DNA of 64,000 nucleotides. Origin: Corella eumyota (taxonomy: Eukaryota; Chordata; Ascidiacea; Phlebobranchia; Corellidae). The stretch is from contig OY720102.1 in assembly GCA_963082875.1 (NCBI GenBank), positions 558,001 through 622,000 of the forward strand, written 5' to 3'. A model generated the notes under the pieces. That model saw only the letters and a list, made by a program, of their open reading frames with translations. It was not told the DNA's origin and made no database searches. Position numbers and translations under genes: made by a program. Below, piece after piece: positions 41,216-53,288 of the stretch. Each line of letters starts with the position of its first letter. Positions within the stretch are counted from its first letter, which is position 1.

Positions 41216-44200
41216 TTATTTTAACGATGTACTCCTAGTGTCAGGGGCCCTTAAAATCAACTTTTTAAGCTTGTTTTTCTTGGTTAGCAAAGTATAAATA
41301 ACTGGGTTCATGGAGGCATTTATAGGCAACAGAATCACAGCGGTCCAGGGGTAAATATAGGGGTTAAAACTTAATTCATTTTGGGTTAATGATAGAAAAC
41401 CCATAATACAGATTGGAATCCAACACAAAAAGTTGGTAGTAACGATCATAAAGACTCGACGTCCGAGTTTTCCTTGTCTGGCGTTCTTACTTCGATGCCT
41501 GTGACTGGAATCAAACTTGGACTTCCGTGTTCCAAATATTAATACCAGGTATGATGTCATCATGACAACAAAGGCAAGACAATTAAGGATTATGACAAAC
41601 AAAGAGAACTGCCAACCCTTGGTGGAAGTTGAGGGGTAGAAAGTAGGAAGGCAGATGCTGGATGATTTATAAAAATCCTCGAAAACAAAAAAAGGAATAA
41701 TTGCCATTAAAAAAGCAAACATCCATGTTATAATAACAGGCACACGAAACAACAATGGGTTGATTGTGATGTAATAAAGAGGTTTAACCACTGATATCAT
41801 TCTAGTAATTGTGATAATAAGAAGAGTAAACATAGAAGCTTCAGCCGAGAAGAAAGATAAAAATCCGGCTGCTTTGCAGAAGACACTCTCCCTCCAATCA
41901 GACGCGACCTTGTAGTAGTCAACCTTGAAAACCTGGTCGGCCATCGCTATGACGATCAGAAACACAGCCATGCACAAGTCGGCGCTAGAGAGCACGCCAA
42001 CGAGAAAAGTGTTGAGTTTTCGACCACTAACAACTTCTTTTAAATACTCTCTGATTCTAAGAGTAAGGACGCAGATATTTCCAAACAACGCGAACATAAC
42101 CTGGATCCAGATCAACCACGGCATATATTCTAAACCTAAAATCCTCTGGCACGATGAAATCGGGTCAACAGGAGTACATGACATTAAAGTGTCCGATGAT
42201 GTCAGTTCTGCAAGGCAGCAGATCACGAAATCGTCTCCCTTGACAACTTGTAAAGCCCCCTGGTTGGAAAGTAAGTCCAGGGGGTAATTGGTTACCTCAT
42301 TTTGTGACAAATCAAGGTTTCTTAGATTTATTAAATACTGGAATGGGTTAACTGTTAGGGTGAACGAGGTCATAAAGTTGTTTGAAAGGTTTAAATATTT
42401 AAGATTTGTTAATAATTCGAAAGCGCTGGAGTTAATGAAAATAATTCGGTTGAAAGAAAGATCTAGAAATTCAAGTTTTTTATTACCGAGCGGATTTATC
42501 TCTGTGATATGGTTGCTATGGAGATCTAACCTTTTAAGGTTCTCCCAGCGAATTATGACATCATAAGGGATGCTTGATAATTGTGACATAACAATTACTA
42601 GCTCTGTAATTGGTCGATTGGAGCCTTTGAAATACGAGAACAAAGCTGATGTGTTTTGATTGGATAAGATCAAAGAGGTAAGGTTATTTAGGCGATCTAA
42701 AACCTTACTTACAGAGAGTGCGACATTGTTAAGGTCGAGTTTGGTTAGAGTGGGGGGCAAGCATATTTCGGTGGGGTCAAATGCAATCAGGTTTGTGTTT
42801 AAACACTGAAGTGATGTCACGTCACATTGGCAATTTACTGAGCAAACTTTGGAAGAGCCGTCTATGTTAGTAGATGAAGAATCACATCTAAAATTTAAAA
42901 TATTAAATTAATAAACTCTATTTAATATAAACCAAATAATACCTTATAGGGTGGTTCTATTTTATAAGTAGTAAAGCTTAGGGGAATATATATGAACGTA
43001 TGTACAATTTATAGACCAAAAAAACCTCCAATTTTGGGGGCATGTAAATTATTGTAGGCAAAATATACTTAATAAAGTTTCGACCATATTATGACAATTA
43101 AAATGACAAATGCAAGAAAAGCTATGATTTAGTAACAATTAAATTTAAACCTACAGTAGATATTAAGTAATAAACAAATAAAAAACCTGTAAAAAAATTC
43201 AACAAAATAAAATAAGTTTAATAACTTTAAAAACTTACTGTTCAATAAATCCATTAAAAGCCGAGCACGAACATTCCCTGTCACACGATGGAGAAGAACA
43301 ATCACACTTGTGCGCACCGATCAAATCCACGCATGATTGATTTTGTGGGCAGTCAGCCACGTCACAATTACTAAAATTACTTTTTAGAAAATAAACAGTA
43401 GCATTATTGACAAAATTTTGTCTATGACTGCATTCCCATTGATGGTGCTCCTCAAAGTTTGAACAATTGATGCGGACAGAGACCCAGACATTTATACCAC
43501 TAGCTGGAGCCCCAATCATAAGAGGAAAAAAGTAAATGTCGTTATTTTGTAAAAATAAGACTTTAAGGTTATTTAAAGATGAAAATAATCCAATTGAAAA
43601 GTTAGTTATACAATTGTTGCCGAAATCTAGAATATCCAAGTTAGTGAGACCATCAAAAGCCATAACATCAATGTTGTTAATTCGATTGTTACTAAGATAA
43701 AGGGAAACAATGGAATATCTGACATCATAAAAAGATCTTCTGTTTAGTGTTGTGAGTAGGTTATGGTTAAGGGAAAGTACCCTTAGTGTATGAGCTCCAT
43801 GTAAATTTGGAATATCAAGCAAAAAGTTAAAATCTAAATTTAAAACGAACAGCCCATTTAAATTGACAAAAGGGATTGAATTTAAATTTAAACCCAAGAA
43901 ATTTAAATACAAAAACTGGATCCTTAAATTTTCAAAGACATTTGGACCAATTGTAGTAATTGAAACATTACTAAATTTTAGGAAGACAGCGGTAATTGAA
44001 CCGAGGACCTCTGAGTCAAGATTGTTAATGTGACTATCTCTTATAGTGAGAGCAAGTACATCATGAGGCACACATGTAAGGTTTAATGATTTAATGTCAT
44101 AAGTTCCAGAATCTAGTTGGTTTTGAATACAGAATGGCTCAACACAACTGAGACAGGTTTCATTACAATATGAACCATTTAAACCAAAAGGGCAGATTTC

Positions 44201-47198
44201 ATTCCATGTATAGGGATCTAAAATGTTAAAAAAATATTTCATATAAAGTGTAATAGTTTTTACCCTATAAGCAAATTAGGTGTAAAGTGTAAGAATAATT
44301 CAACTTATAATAAGGTAAACAGTACTAAATATAACATACACATTATTGACCTAGCACACTTTCAACAGTTTAATCAAGATTTAATAATAAATAACATAAA
44401 GTCCACAGGGTTAATTATAATATCACATATTTACCTTGTGTAGGGGGAGGAAATATAAGCTCAACATTGGTGCAAGTATTATTCAGACCTGTGTTAATTT
44501 AATGAACAACTGTTAATAAATATATGTTGTATGTATTATTAAATAATCTGCTACTACTGGTTATACTTGATAAAGGTTTAAGCCAGTGGTTCTCAACCTT
44601 TTTAGCCCATAGACTATTTTCAAGTTGGTCTAAATATACGCGGATTTAAGCCATAGATATAAAAATAAGGTAGTTTAATAACCTTTTACCGAAAATAGAT
44701 GGCATTGTTTATTTCTAAATAAGCTTTAAACACAAGCACTGTATTTTACAAAATAATGGAATTAAATACGGTATTATTAAAATATGGAAATTGAATAGAG
44801 TATGTATTATATACAAATTTAAACAAAACTCACGATCACAGAATAATTCATCCGATCCATCCGCGCAATTTTTTCTCCCGTCACAGATTTCTGCTCTTTC
44901 CACACAACCCAGGTTGTTGTCACATAATACTGTTGATCTCCCACAATCTGAATAATAAAACTGGTTTAAGAGAAAGGTTTATAATATAGCTGCTTATATA
45001 CAGTAATCAGGAATACACATGGTTTTAGACAATCTACAACATGGTATGCATAATGTATTTTATGGTATTAATATTACAATAAAACTTGGCGACATTTCAA
45101 ACATTTATAATTGTAAAATTTTTTACATTGCATATATAACTTTTAATTTTTATGCAAAAATGAAACATTTGCAAACACCCTAGAGTTGCCACAAATATTT
45201 GATACTTATAAGATATATAGCGGTGCATGCACCTCCAGGATTGACGCTAGTGGAAATACATTTAAAACTGTGCTACAGTTGCTAAAACAGTCCTGAATTA
45301 ATCTTAAAGAATAGGAAAGTGGTTTTAAAAGGTGTAAAGCCACTTTAAGTACTTTGCAATTAAAATACTAACATAACTTTAACAAAGTTGGTGACCATGC
45401 CATAACATACTTAAAATCTTTATATAAACATTAATACTTTTGACATGTTTTAAATCATTAAATTGATTTTGTCATTTTTTCCCGTCGCATTGTTGTAATA
45501 TTAATTGTACATCGTATTTATTATTTACTTTTATCAATGCGCGAAAAACCAAAAATAAAAGTCTGTATTATAATAGTTTATAACTGTAATTGTTAAGATT
45601 TTAAGCAAAGTAAAACTTATAACTTACCATAACAACCCCTTTCATCTGATTGGTCGTTACAGTCTCCCCCACGGTTGTCACATCTTTCTGTGATGTGAAT
45701 ACACTGACGATTATCGGCACATTTAATAAAAGCTTCTGAATGACAAACTAAAAATAAAAGTGAAAATGTTGTTAATCTTTGTCACATAAAAAATGCTAAA
45801 CAAATATTTTAAAAACTATAAATAAATTAAATTCTTGCAAATAATGTATCACACTATAATTAATTATTTGAAATGATTAAGCATTAAAAACATTTTTAAT
45901 ATCAAATTTGGCGCAGTAGAAAATCAAAAATCTAATTTTAGTCTATTTCTAATTGGTCATATCACCACGCTGTCAAATCTAAATATAACTAAACTTTCCA
46001 CATAATAAAACTAAATTCTCGCTACATTTATTTGTTTAAATATTCTATTTTTAATTATTTTCTATTTTAAAAATATTTTTATTTTAAGCAACCACGTGTT
46101 TTTAAACCAAATCAATTTTTGGCAAAATAAATCAGTCATGCGTTGCTTTCTAGTTACGTCATAATATAAACATTTTTGAGGATAAAACTTTTCAATTAAT
46201 TAAGTTTTTTATTTAATTACAAAATCTTATATCATAAATAAACAAACAAATTATATTACATAATTAGTTAACATTTGTCGTATTACTTTACTTAATAAAT
46301 GCAACTACAAACTTTTACCAATATTTTAATTGGATAATAACTAATTAGTTAAATAAATTACCGTATTCTTCACAATCTGATTCATCCTCTTTATACAAAC
46401 AATCAGGGTGACCATCACACCGTGCGGAGATCGGGATACAAGAGAAACTCTGCGGGCATTTCCAATAGAGAGGCCCGCAATCTGAAACAAAAATACCTGG
46501 GGTTAAAATAAATTAAAGTATACAGAACGACAACTTTTTTAGTATATATCTTTATCCTCGATGTGGGAAAGTCGAATGGGCGACTTAAACATAAAGTAAC
46601 ATCAGTTAATCCGACCCAGTCTCGATTTGCCTGTGGCAGTTTGAGATATTGTAGATTATAATTGCCTGATATTTAAGCTGCTGATTAAGTGCTGGCTCAG
46701 CAAGAGTTTATACCGTTTATAGCGCCTTACTAAGAGCAGTGGGGATTAAACCCACGACCTCATTTTTTGTGAACATTAAATCTAACGCCATAAATGTCGC
46801 TTGTACATATATTATGACGTCACTTACCCCATAATTCGCAGTTCATTTCATCCTCGTTGCCAGGGCAATCTTCGGGGTAATTATCGCAACGAAAAAAGTC
46901 GGGGATGCATTGTTGTGACGTAGGGCATTTCCATTCGTTGTTACCACATTCAACCTCTGTGACGTTGAAGCTCGGTACCTCGACCACTGTGACGTCATAA
47001 TCCATTAAATGTTTGAGTTAATTTTTTTTTAATTCTAATTTTCTTACCTTGTCCATCGCCTTGCGCTTTTGTTTGTAACGTAATCAAGAAAGCTAAAAAA
47101 AATATTCTAGATTTAAAATTTTTAATATAAATTAATGTTCAAATTTTATATTTCAAAACCATTATTATACCTGTTAATAATATATAAAACATGTTCAT
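41216..47198 (-). CDS. LDLa-LRR-7TM receptor, relaxin-receptor/GRL101 type
   Basis: Eight in-phase minus-strand exons (47198-47171, 47092-47048, 46986-46828, 46481-46362, 45747-45628, 44947-44834, 44217-43239, 42887-41216) encode 1078 residues. A signal peptide (MNMFYILLTAFLITLQTKAQ) leads to four LDLa modules, one per exon (for example CDNYPEDCPGNEDEMNC, CDGRKNCADGSDELFC). Then come a Cys-rich segment, a first leucine-rich block (LYLSNNRINNIDVMAFDGLT), an EGF-like Cys cluster (CVDLIGAHKCDCSS), a second leucine-rich block (LEFLDLSFNRIIFINSSAF) and a rhodopsin-class 7TM domain. CWIP in TM6 and NPVIY in TM7 are present. The DRY position reads TRM, which is atypical. Type C LGRs with several LDLa modules are known from invertebrates (snail GRL101), while vertebrate RXFP1/2 have one. 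Probably a peptide-hormone receptor. The last exon holds half of the LRRs and the whole 7TM. Confidence 0.9.
42950..43120. repeat. Short interspersed repeat, family 3
   Basis: TACAATTTATAGACCAAAAA, TGTAAATTATTGTAGGCAAA and TTCGACCATATTATGACAAT match the family core. It lies in the intron between the last two receptor exons. Confidence 0.6.
44582..44665. mobile_element. hAT-like terminal fragment
   Basis: CAGTGGTTCTCAACCTTTTT at 44585-44604 matches the well-known terminal inverted repeat type of hAT (Charlie-like) elements, followed by AGCCCATAGACTATTTTCAA. No opposite end was found, so this is a partial element in a receptor intron. Confidence 0.5.
46533..46775 (-). repeat. tRNA-derived SINE, head truncated
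   Basis: TATATCTTTATCCTCGATGT (tail) to TAAACCCACGACCTCATTTT (B-box side). It lies in the intron between the first two LDLa exons of the LGR-type receptor. Confidence 0.8.
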
Positions 47199-48509
47199 CT
47201 TCCATTAATTATCTTGCAAAATGGAAGAAAATAAAATCGCGTTTTAATTTTATAGCCATAACTACGTCACAAAATATGACATCACTTACAAAAATGTTTT
47301 GATAGATTTTAATTAAAATCGAGTGCGGTTTGTAAGCTCAAAAGTTTGGTTAAAATTTCTATAAGTCTTTTACAAACATTTTTAATCGTGATTTTAATTT
47401 AAAAATAATTTTATTCATCAATTTTTGCGATTTTACGCAAGATTTAACATCATTAACTTGTTTCAAAACGGACGGAAGTAACGATTATGACGTGGTACAA
47501 CTCGGGTCATATGACGTCATAATATCCTATTCACCACACCTTGATCGAGGTAAATGTTGGGTGTTTAAAAAAAGGATTTTAATTAAGTTTATGGAATGTT
47601 TATAAATATTTGAAATCGTGTTTTGAAAATATTAATCCTAAATGTTTAGAAAATAAAGTTATTTTAATAATTGCGAGACTTTAGTAATTACATATTCACG
47701 AAAAAAAATACCTGTAACGTTATTTGTAAAGGTAAAAAATGACAAAATTTTTTAGAAAATAGAAAAATTTTATTTAAAAAAAGGGTATTGAGTTTGATTC
47801 TAAAGGACTTATACAATACCATCCTTTATATAATCCCTTAAGACTTTTAAATTTTAACTGAATTTAAGAAATATAAAATAACATGAACCACACCCTTGTA
47901 TTTAAAACAAAATCAACAATATTTCAACGTAAAACTTAAAAAAAAGATGGTTACAATTATTGGTTTTATGATCCTAATATGTTTTACTATGAAAACAAGT
48001 TAATAAATTGTATAAATATAAATAAGGCATTTATTGTACAGAAAAGTAAAGAGAAAAAGGTTTACTAGTTTAAAGCCAAAATGAATGGCCATCTTTTGAT
48101 GCAATTCCAACTTTACCTGGAATGTAAAAACATATTAAATACCAGTACAACAGAGTTAAAGTTTAACACATTAAGATATAATGCAAATCATAACATGGTG
48201 AAATACTAATAAGGCTTACAACCTTTTTTGGTAATTGCCATGATAAAAATAAGATATCAATTGTTAAAGGCTTACCTTTATTAAAGCTTTACTATTGTTG
48301 TCACCACTAGCTTTATGTTCTTGTTGCTTACCTAAGAAAAAGAGAATTTAGGTTATTAGAAGCAAAAAATTGTGTATATACAAAATAATTTATATTTAGA
48401 TTATCTTTTGCCTTTATGTAAATATTTTAAGCAAATCAACTTTACCTTGTATTTCAGCATTTTCTCTTATTCATTTTTGTACTTGTTTATTATTTGACTT
48501 CCCACGGGT
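47199..48509. other. Intergenic AT-rich region
   Basis: The receptor 5' flank contains CRE-like half sites and one TGACGTCA near 47512. From about 48080 to 48330 two minus-strand segments have splice-like borders (48276-48330 and about 48070-48113), but no frame joins them convincingly to the small gene upstream. They could be non-coding 3' exons of it. Confidence 0.45.
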
Positions 48510-49030
48510 TTATTGCAACAAAGATTTTACCTAAATTAAAATAAAATAGATAAGAATTGAAAGTAAAAGTTGAAAATAATATAAATCCTAACAATTAAAC
48601 CCTAAAAATACAGTCAAAAATTGGCCCAAAATAAGAATTTGATACCATTTTATAGCAAGAAACCGGCAGATTATTGGCAATACTTAATTAACAGAATCTG
48701 CTAATAAATAAAAGTCAATATTTTTCAATTGAGTAGTTAGACAAAAATAACGAATTCACCTTTTTACGAAATTGCGTCGAATTTTGCGCCGCTTTGAATT
48801 TTTCATCTGGACCGAAAATATTCGATAATACCGTCGGATTATTTGGAATAATTTCTTCTTTTACTAGAACTAAGCTCACCAAATTAACTTTATTTTGTGT
48901 TATTATTATAAATTGTTTTTTATTTTGTTTGGAATTACTTTTTGAATGATAGTGATTTTACAAGTGGCTTCGTGTTTTGTAATTTAAAAAAAACTTTACC
49001 AAAATTGTTCGACTTCTTCATTTTCCCCAT
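48510..49030 (-). CDS. Candidate small three-exon gene (53 residues)
   Basis: Exons 49030-49000, 48869-48760 and 48530-48510 join in phase, starting MGKMKKSNNF, then VLVKEEIIPNNPTVLSNIFG and PDEKFKAAQNSTQFRKK, and ending VKSLLQ. The first two junctions are good GT-AG sites. The product is small, basic at both ends and without membrane segments. I do not recognise it. The alternative is a longer transcript using segments near 48276-48330. The coherent middle exon with clear codon structure argues that something real is here. Confidence 0.4.
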
Positions 49031-49701
49031 TACATTTACTATTTATAATTACCACTTACTAGTAAATGTGTTTTATGTTTACACATAATTAGCAAAACAA
49101 CTGATTGTGGTCTGTGTGATCATTGTTCATTGTGAATTTACCAAAAAATGGTTGCCTAATAAAAAGTTGCCCATATAATACGAAACCGAAAGAATTACTA
49201 GTTAAAACCAGTTTGTATTGATAGAAAAAAAACGAACACACAGTTACAATGAAAGGCCAAACAAAACAACCCAAAAAATCAAAATTTTGAACTAAATTTG
49301 CCCTTTTTGGCATGATTAAAACTTAACGATTAAGGGGCAGTAAAATAAAAGCGAATTCAAATTAAGAGGTCAGCAGAAATCTTTTTTACAGAATATTTGG
49401 TTATTATGCAAAGTTGTTAGTTGCCTTGAAAATAGAAACGCAATTTACACAAATTTAAAAACAGGAATCAATTTACAATTTTTGCTTTAACAATAGCCGT
49501 GCTTCTAAAATCATTAAACATTTTAAATCAAAAATCAAAACCTATTAAAAATAAAAGTGTTAACTACTGCCCATATTTACAGCAAATTTTGGATTCAAAC
49601 CAATTTAAAATCAGAATATTACTATTTTTAAAAAGTCAGACTTTTAAGATATTATTCTTACTACTAAATCAGAGTTTAAGGGATCCCCATAATGTGAGAA
49701 T
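49031..49701. other. Intergenic region between small gene and RRM gene
   Basis: AT-rich with no supported exon. Two overlapping small frames (49089-49313 minus and 49499-49705 plus) lack coding bias or start context. Confidence 0.5.
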
Positions 49702-51603
49702 TTAATAATCACGTGTGTAAAGGGAATCATAGGCACTAGCACCTCCGGTTGCATTAATTGTGTCACCGTACGCTGATTGGAGTTGTTCTTTTTTCACGTT
49801 TGCCGCTACTGCAGCCGCCCGTCGTGCGATAAGCGCCCTCGTGAGAGCACTTGATGTTGTGGCAGACCCGGCCGTTGGCAGACTGCGTCCGATTACAGAC
49901 GAAACAGCAGATGGCAATGGTAAGCGCGCTTTGACAATGGCTCGTTCGCGGACAAGGCGTAAATACTCAGGTGGGGGTGGGGGTAAGTTAAATGGGTCTT
50001 GACATGCAATTAATCTTCGCTCATAAGGATCAAGGTTTTCTAACCTTCGCCTTTTATCTAATAACTCTAACAACTCCATTCGATCTTTTGCTGGAGGGGG
50101 TAAATTGGCCTCAAATGGTGTTTCCCCATTTCCATACCCATTACCCCGATCCATTCTACCTGGACCAAAATTTCGAGCCTGAAAGTCGTTAAAACGACCT
50201 CTACCACCCATGCCCCCCATTGGACCACCCCTCATTCCCCTCCCTCCTCTCATATTACCACCCCTGTCACCATACCCACCACCCTGGTTCATTCCCCCCT
50301 GATTCTTTGACATTTGAACCTTGAGTTCAGAGCCCCGCAACCTGTACCCACTTAACCCATAAATGGCATCATCAGCTGCACATTCCTCGATGTGAACAAA
50401 CGCAATATTTCGATCTTCGACGACGTCGCACTCCGCCACGTAACCGTACCGCTCGAACAAATGACGCAACTCGTTGGAGCGACAATTATCGGGCAAACTT
50501 GCGACGTGTAACTTAGCACATCCCGCTCGTCGGGCCGATTTTGCGCCGGCCGAGTTATCGTTGCCGTAGGAACCGTATCCAGGACCGCCACCACCGTAGT
50601 TACCGCCGCCGCGTGGTCCACCTCTCATGTTTCCCCTTTTGAAACAAATTGGCAAAATTCGAAGTCGATTTGCAAAAATCGTTAAAAATTAATTGCTGTT
50701 GTGTTTTTAACAATAGGAATGGTGTAGGTAGCAAATTGATATATATTATAAAAGGTTGGATGTCCAATATTTAAAAACAAATTGTTTATTTTAGGAATTA
50801 CATGGACTTGGTGGTACTGCAAAGTTTAAGGTTAATATTATCTCGGTAACGTTTACTATGGACCAAAAATAACAATTATATGACTTAAAAGTAATGCTCA
50901 ATCATTAAAGCACAGCAACCCATAAAACCCCAATTTTTGTCGATTTGGAATTACAAAAAATGTGGCATCATAGTAAAATTCAATAAAGTAAGTCACAACT
51001 CCCCAAAAATAAAAAAACGCGTTTATTGAATTAAAAAATTTATAAAAATTTAACTTTGCAGTAAAACACGAGCCGTATGAAGTAATAAATGTCAAGTTTA
51101 GAAGATCTGTTTTAAAGAATAACTAGCTACAAATCGCAACTTTTTTAACGAAAGTTTTGACAACAAAATTTGAAACTTACCGGCCACCCCCTCTCGAACC
51201 ACCGCCACCACCACGTGAGCCACCACCCTTGCTCTTCTCGACATTTATATCCGACCCATTGAAATTGTGTTTGTCCAATTTCCTAATAATTTGTTAAAAT
51301 TTTTTTTGAACATTTTAGAGAATATTATTTAATATCCATTTACATCTAGCCTTTTCTACATAAAAACGAAAATTATTTTCACATACAGATGAAGTTAATA
51401 AAATCAACTTTAAAATATTTTAACTGGTTTTAAAATTAAACTTACATAATTGCTTCTTCTGCTTCTGCTTCGTTATCCATATGAACAAAACCGTACGATC
51501 CTAAAACATCACATTCCGTTACCTTTCCGTGCTGCGAGAATAAATCCCTCATTTCTGCACTTGTCACACCGTTAGCTATATTCCCAACAAATATCTTCAC
51601 CAT
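49702..51603 (-). CDS. Two-RRM RNA-binding protein, RBM4/RBM14-like
   Basis: Three in-phase exons (51603-51446, 51282-51181, 50635-49702) encode 397 residues. RRM1 covers about residues 2-75 (RNP2 KIFVGN, RNP1 GSYGFVHM). A Gly/Arg linker (SRGGGGGSRGGGG, then RGNMRGGPRGGGNYGGGG) leads to RRM2 at about 113-185 (KLHVASL, NIAFVHIEE). A second RGG/Met-rich region follows, then a conserved-looking helical block (DRMELLELLDKRRRLENLDP) and an Ala/Ser-rich C-terminus. Tandem RRMs of this spacing with FVHM cores are typical of RBM4/Lark and RBM14, which act in alternative splicing and translation; no CCHC knuckle is seen, which favours an RBM14-like assignment. The last exon is GC- and CpG-rich compared with its surroundings and creates large antisense frames. 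The start at 51603 gives MVKIFVGN directly, as in the family. Confidence 0.9.
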
Positions 51604-53288
51604 TTCGGCAGTTATTTGTCAAAAAAACTTAGTTTAAATCAGTTTTATAGTTTAAGGAACTAAAATTTTATCTAAAAATTTAGTAGATGACAAATAAAGC
51701 GAAACCGATCACGTGACTAAAAATGGCGGTTTCCTCAATAAAAATAATATAATAAATTTGAATCCAAAAAGTAAATTAAAACCTTGTTAAATGAATAGAA
51801 AGCAAGTTAGTCAAATAAAAAAAATATTAATTTTAAAATAATTTTGCGTTAAAGAAAACGAATAAAGTATTTAGTAACAAAAATGATCATTTTTAATATT
51901 CATCACATAAGTTTAAAAACTTTAAAAATGTTGGTAAATGACTTAATTTAACTTAATAAAAGTTCTTTACTAAAGCTTATTTATGAACTTAATCACCTTG
52001 TTCGTATAAACTAGATGGTAAATTAATGAAATCTTTTTTAAACTAATGGAATTTCAAAAATTACGAAGGAAAAACAACCACTTCAGTAAATAGTTTACAT
52101 TGTAGCTTATTGTGCATAAGCTAACCTTTTATTCACATTAATAACAATTAAATTTAACTATTTCACATTTGGTGGGAATTATTTTTGTTATCGTTTCTTG
52201 ATTTCATCAAAACCTTATATTAACTCCTATTTTGATATGTCTTTTAATCTTAAACTTGTTTTTAAAATCTGTGGTTTGCTTTTGACATGGGATTCGATTC
52301 CTTGTTTTTCCTTTTAATTAGTTATCTTATGCCTTACTACAAAGCAGTTGTATTTTGAATTTTGGAATTTTATGTTTTTGATTTACCGTTAATGAAATTT
52401 GAATTCGACTTTATAAGAAATTGCCGTATAATATAATTATACAGTGAATTCACCTGCGTGGTTAATTTAAGAATTCCTAACCAGCAGACGAGCAATTAGC
52501 TAGTTAAGAAAAACAATTAACTGTCATTATCTTAAAAATAAAACCTTCCGATTGGGTCGACAGAGACCGCTACAACATATAAAAGGCATGCCTCTTTATT
52601 AAGCAAACACAAATATAAAAACTTCATCATGCACAATATATCATGGTAAGTAACAACCCCATACTGAAACAATTTTATATGAAAGAAAATTTGTAGTAAT
52701 TTGTACTTTAAAAATGTCAATTTGGCCTAATTAATAAAAAAATGCAATCAAACCCCTAAATTAAACTAACCTTAAATCATTAATGTTAATAGTTTAATTT
52801 AAACAACCATTAATCATTTTAACATACTAATTATTTCACCAACTACCCAAATTACAAAATTTAACACAATTTAAAACAAATTTGGCTAATAAAATAAACA
52901 TCAAAAATTACTGAGAATATAAAGCTAACCAAAGTCTTGTTGTAGTTTTATTATTATAGTTTGTATAAGTCTTTTACACAAAATAATAGTGTGTCAAAAA
53001 AGGCTGAAAAGCACTTTAGGTCTCTTTTGTATTGCAACCTTTTATTTTTAAATTTATGGTTTTTAAACTTAAAACCATTTTCGAAACTACATTAATTTGA
53101 AAACTACCCAGGGTTGCCAAATATTAATACAAATTTTCCCAGTGCTGCCCAAAAATAAATTGGAAAGCCCCCCAATGTTTCCCCAAAATATTGCTGGGAA
53201 TGTTTCCGAGACAAAGTGAAACCCAGTGTTGCCAAATATAACTCGACACTGACCTCCCATCCCACCTTGTGGACAAATTTACAAAAGG
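51604..53288. other. Intergenic AT-rich region
   Basis: Contains the promoter side of the RRM gene and the 3' flank of WDR26. No supported exon. Near 53105-53235 there are diverged copies of CCAGGGTTGCCAAATATTAA and CCCAGTGCTGCC, a loose tandem array resembling those in introns at 740-850 and 33403-33482. Confidence 0.55.

Noticed and set aside
49760-50192. Plus-strand frames over the RRM gene
   Set aside because: Shadows of the GC-rich Gly/Ala-coding exon of the minus-strand RNA-binding protein.
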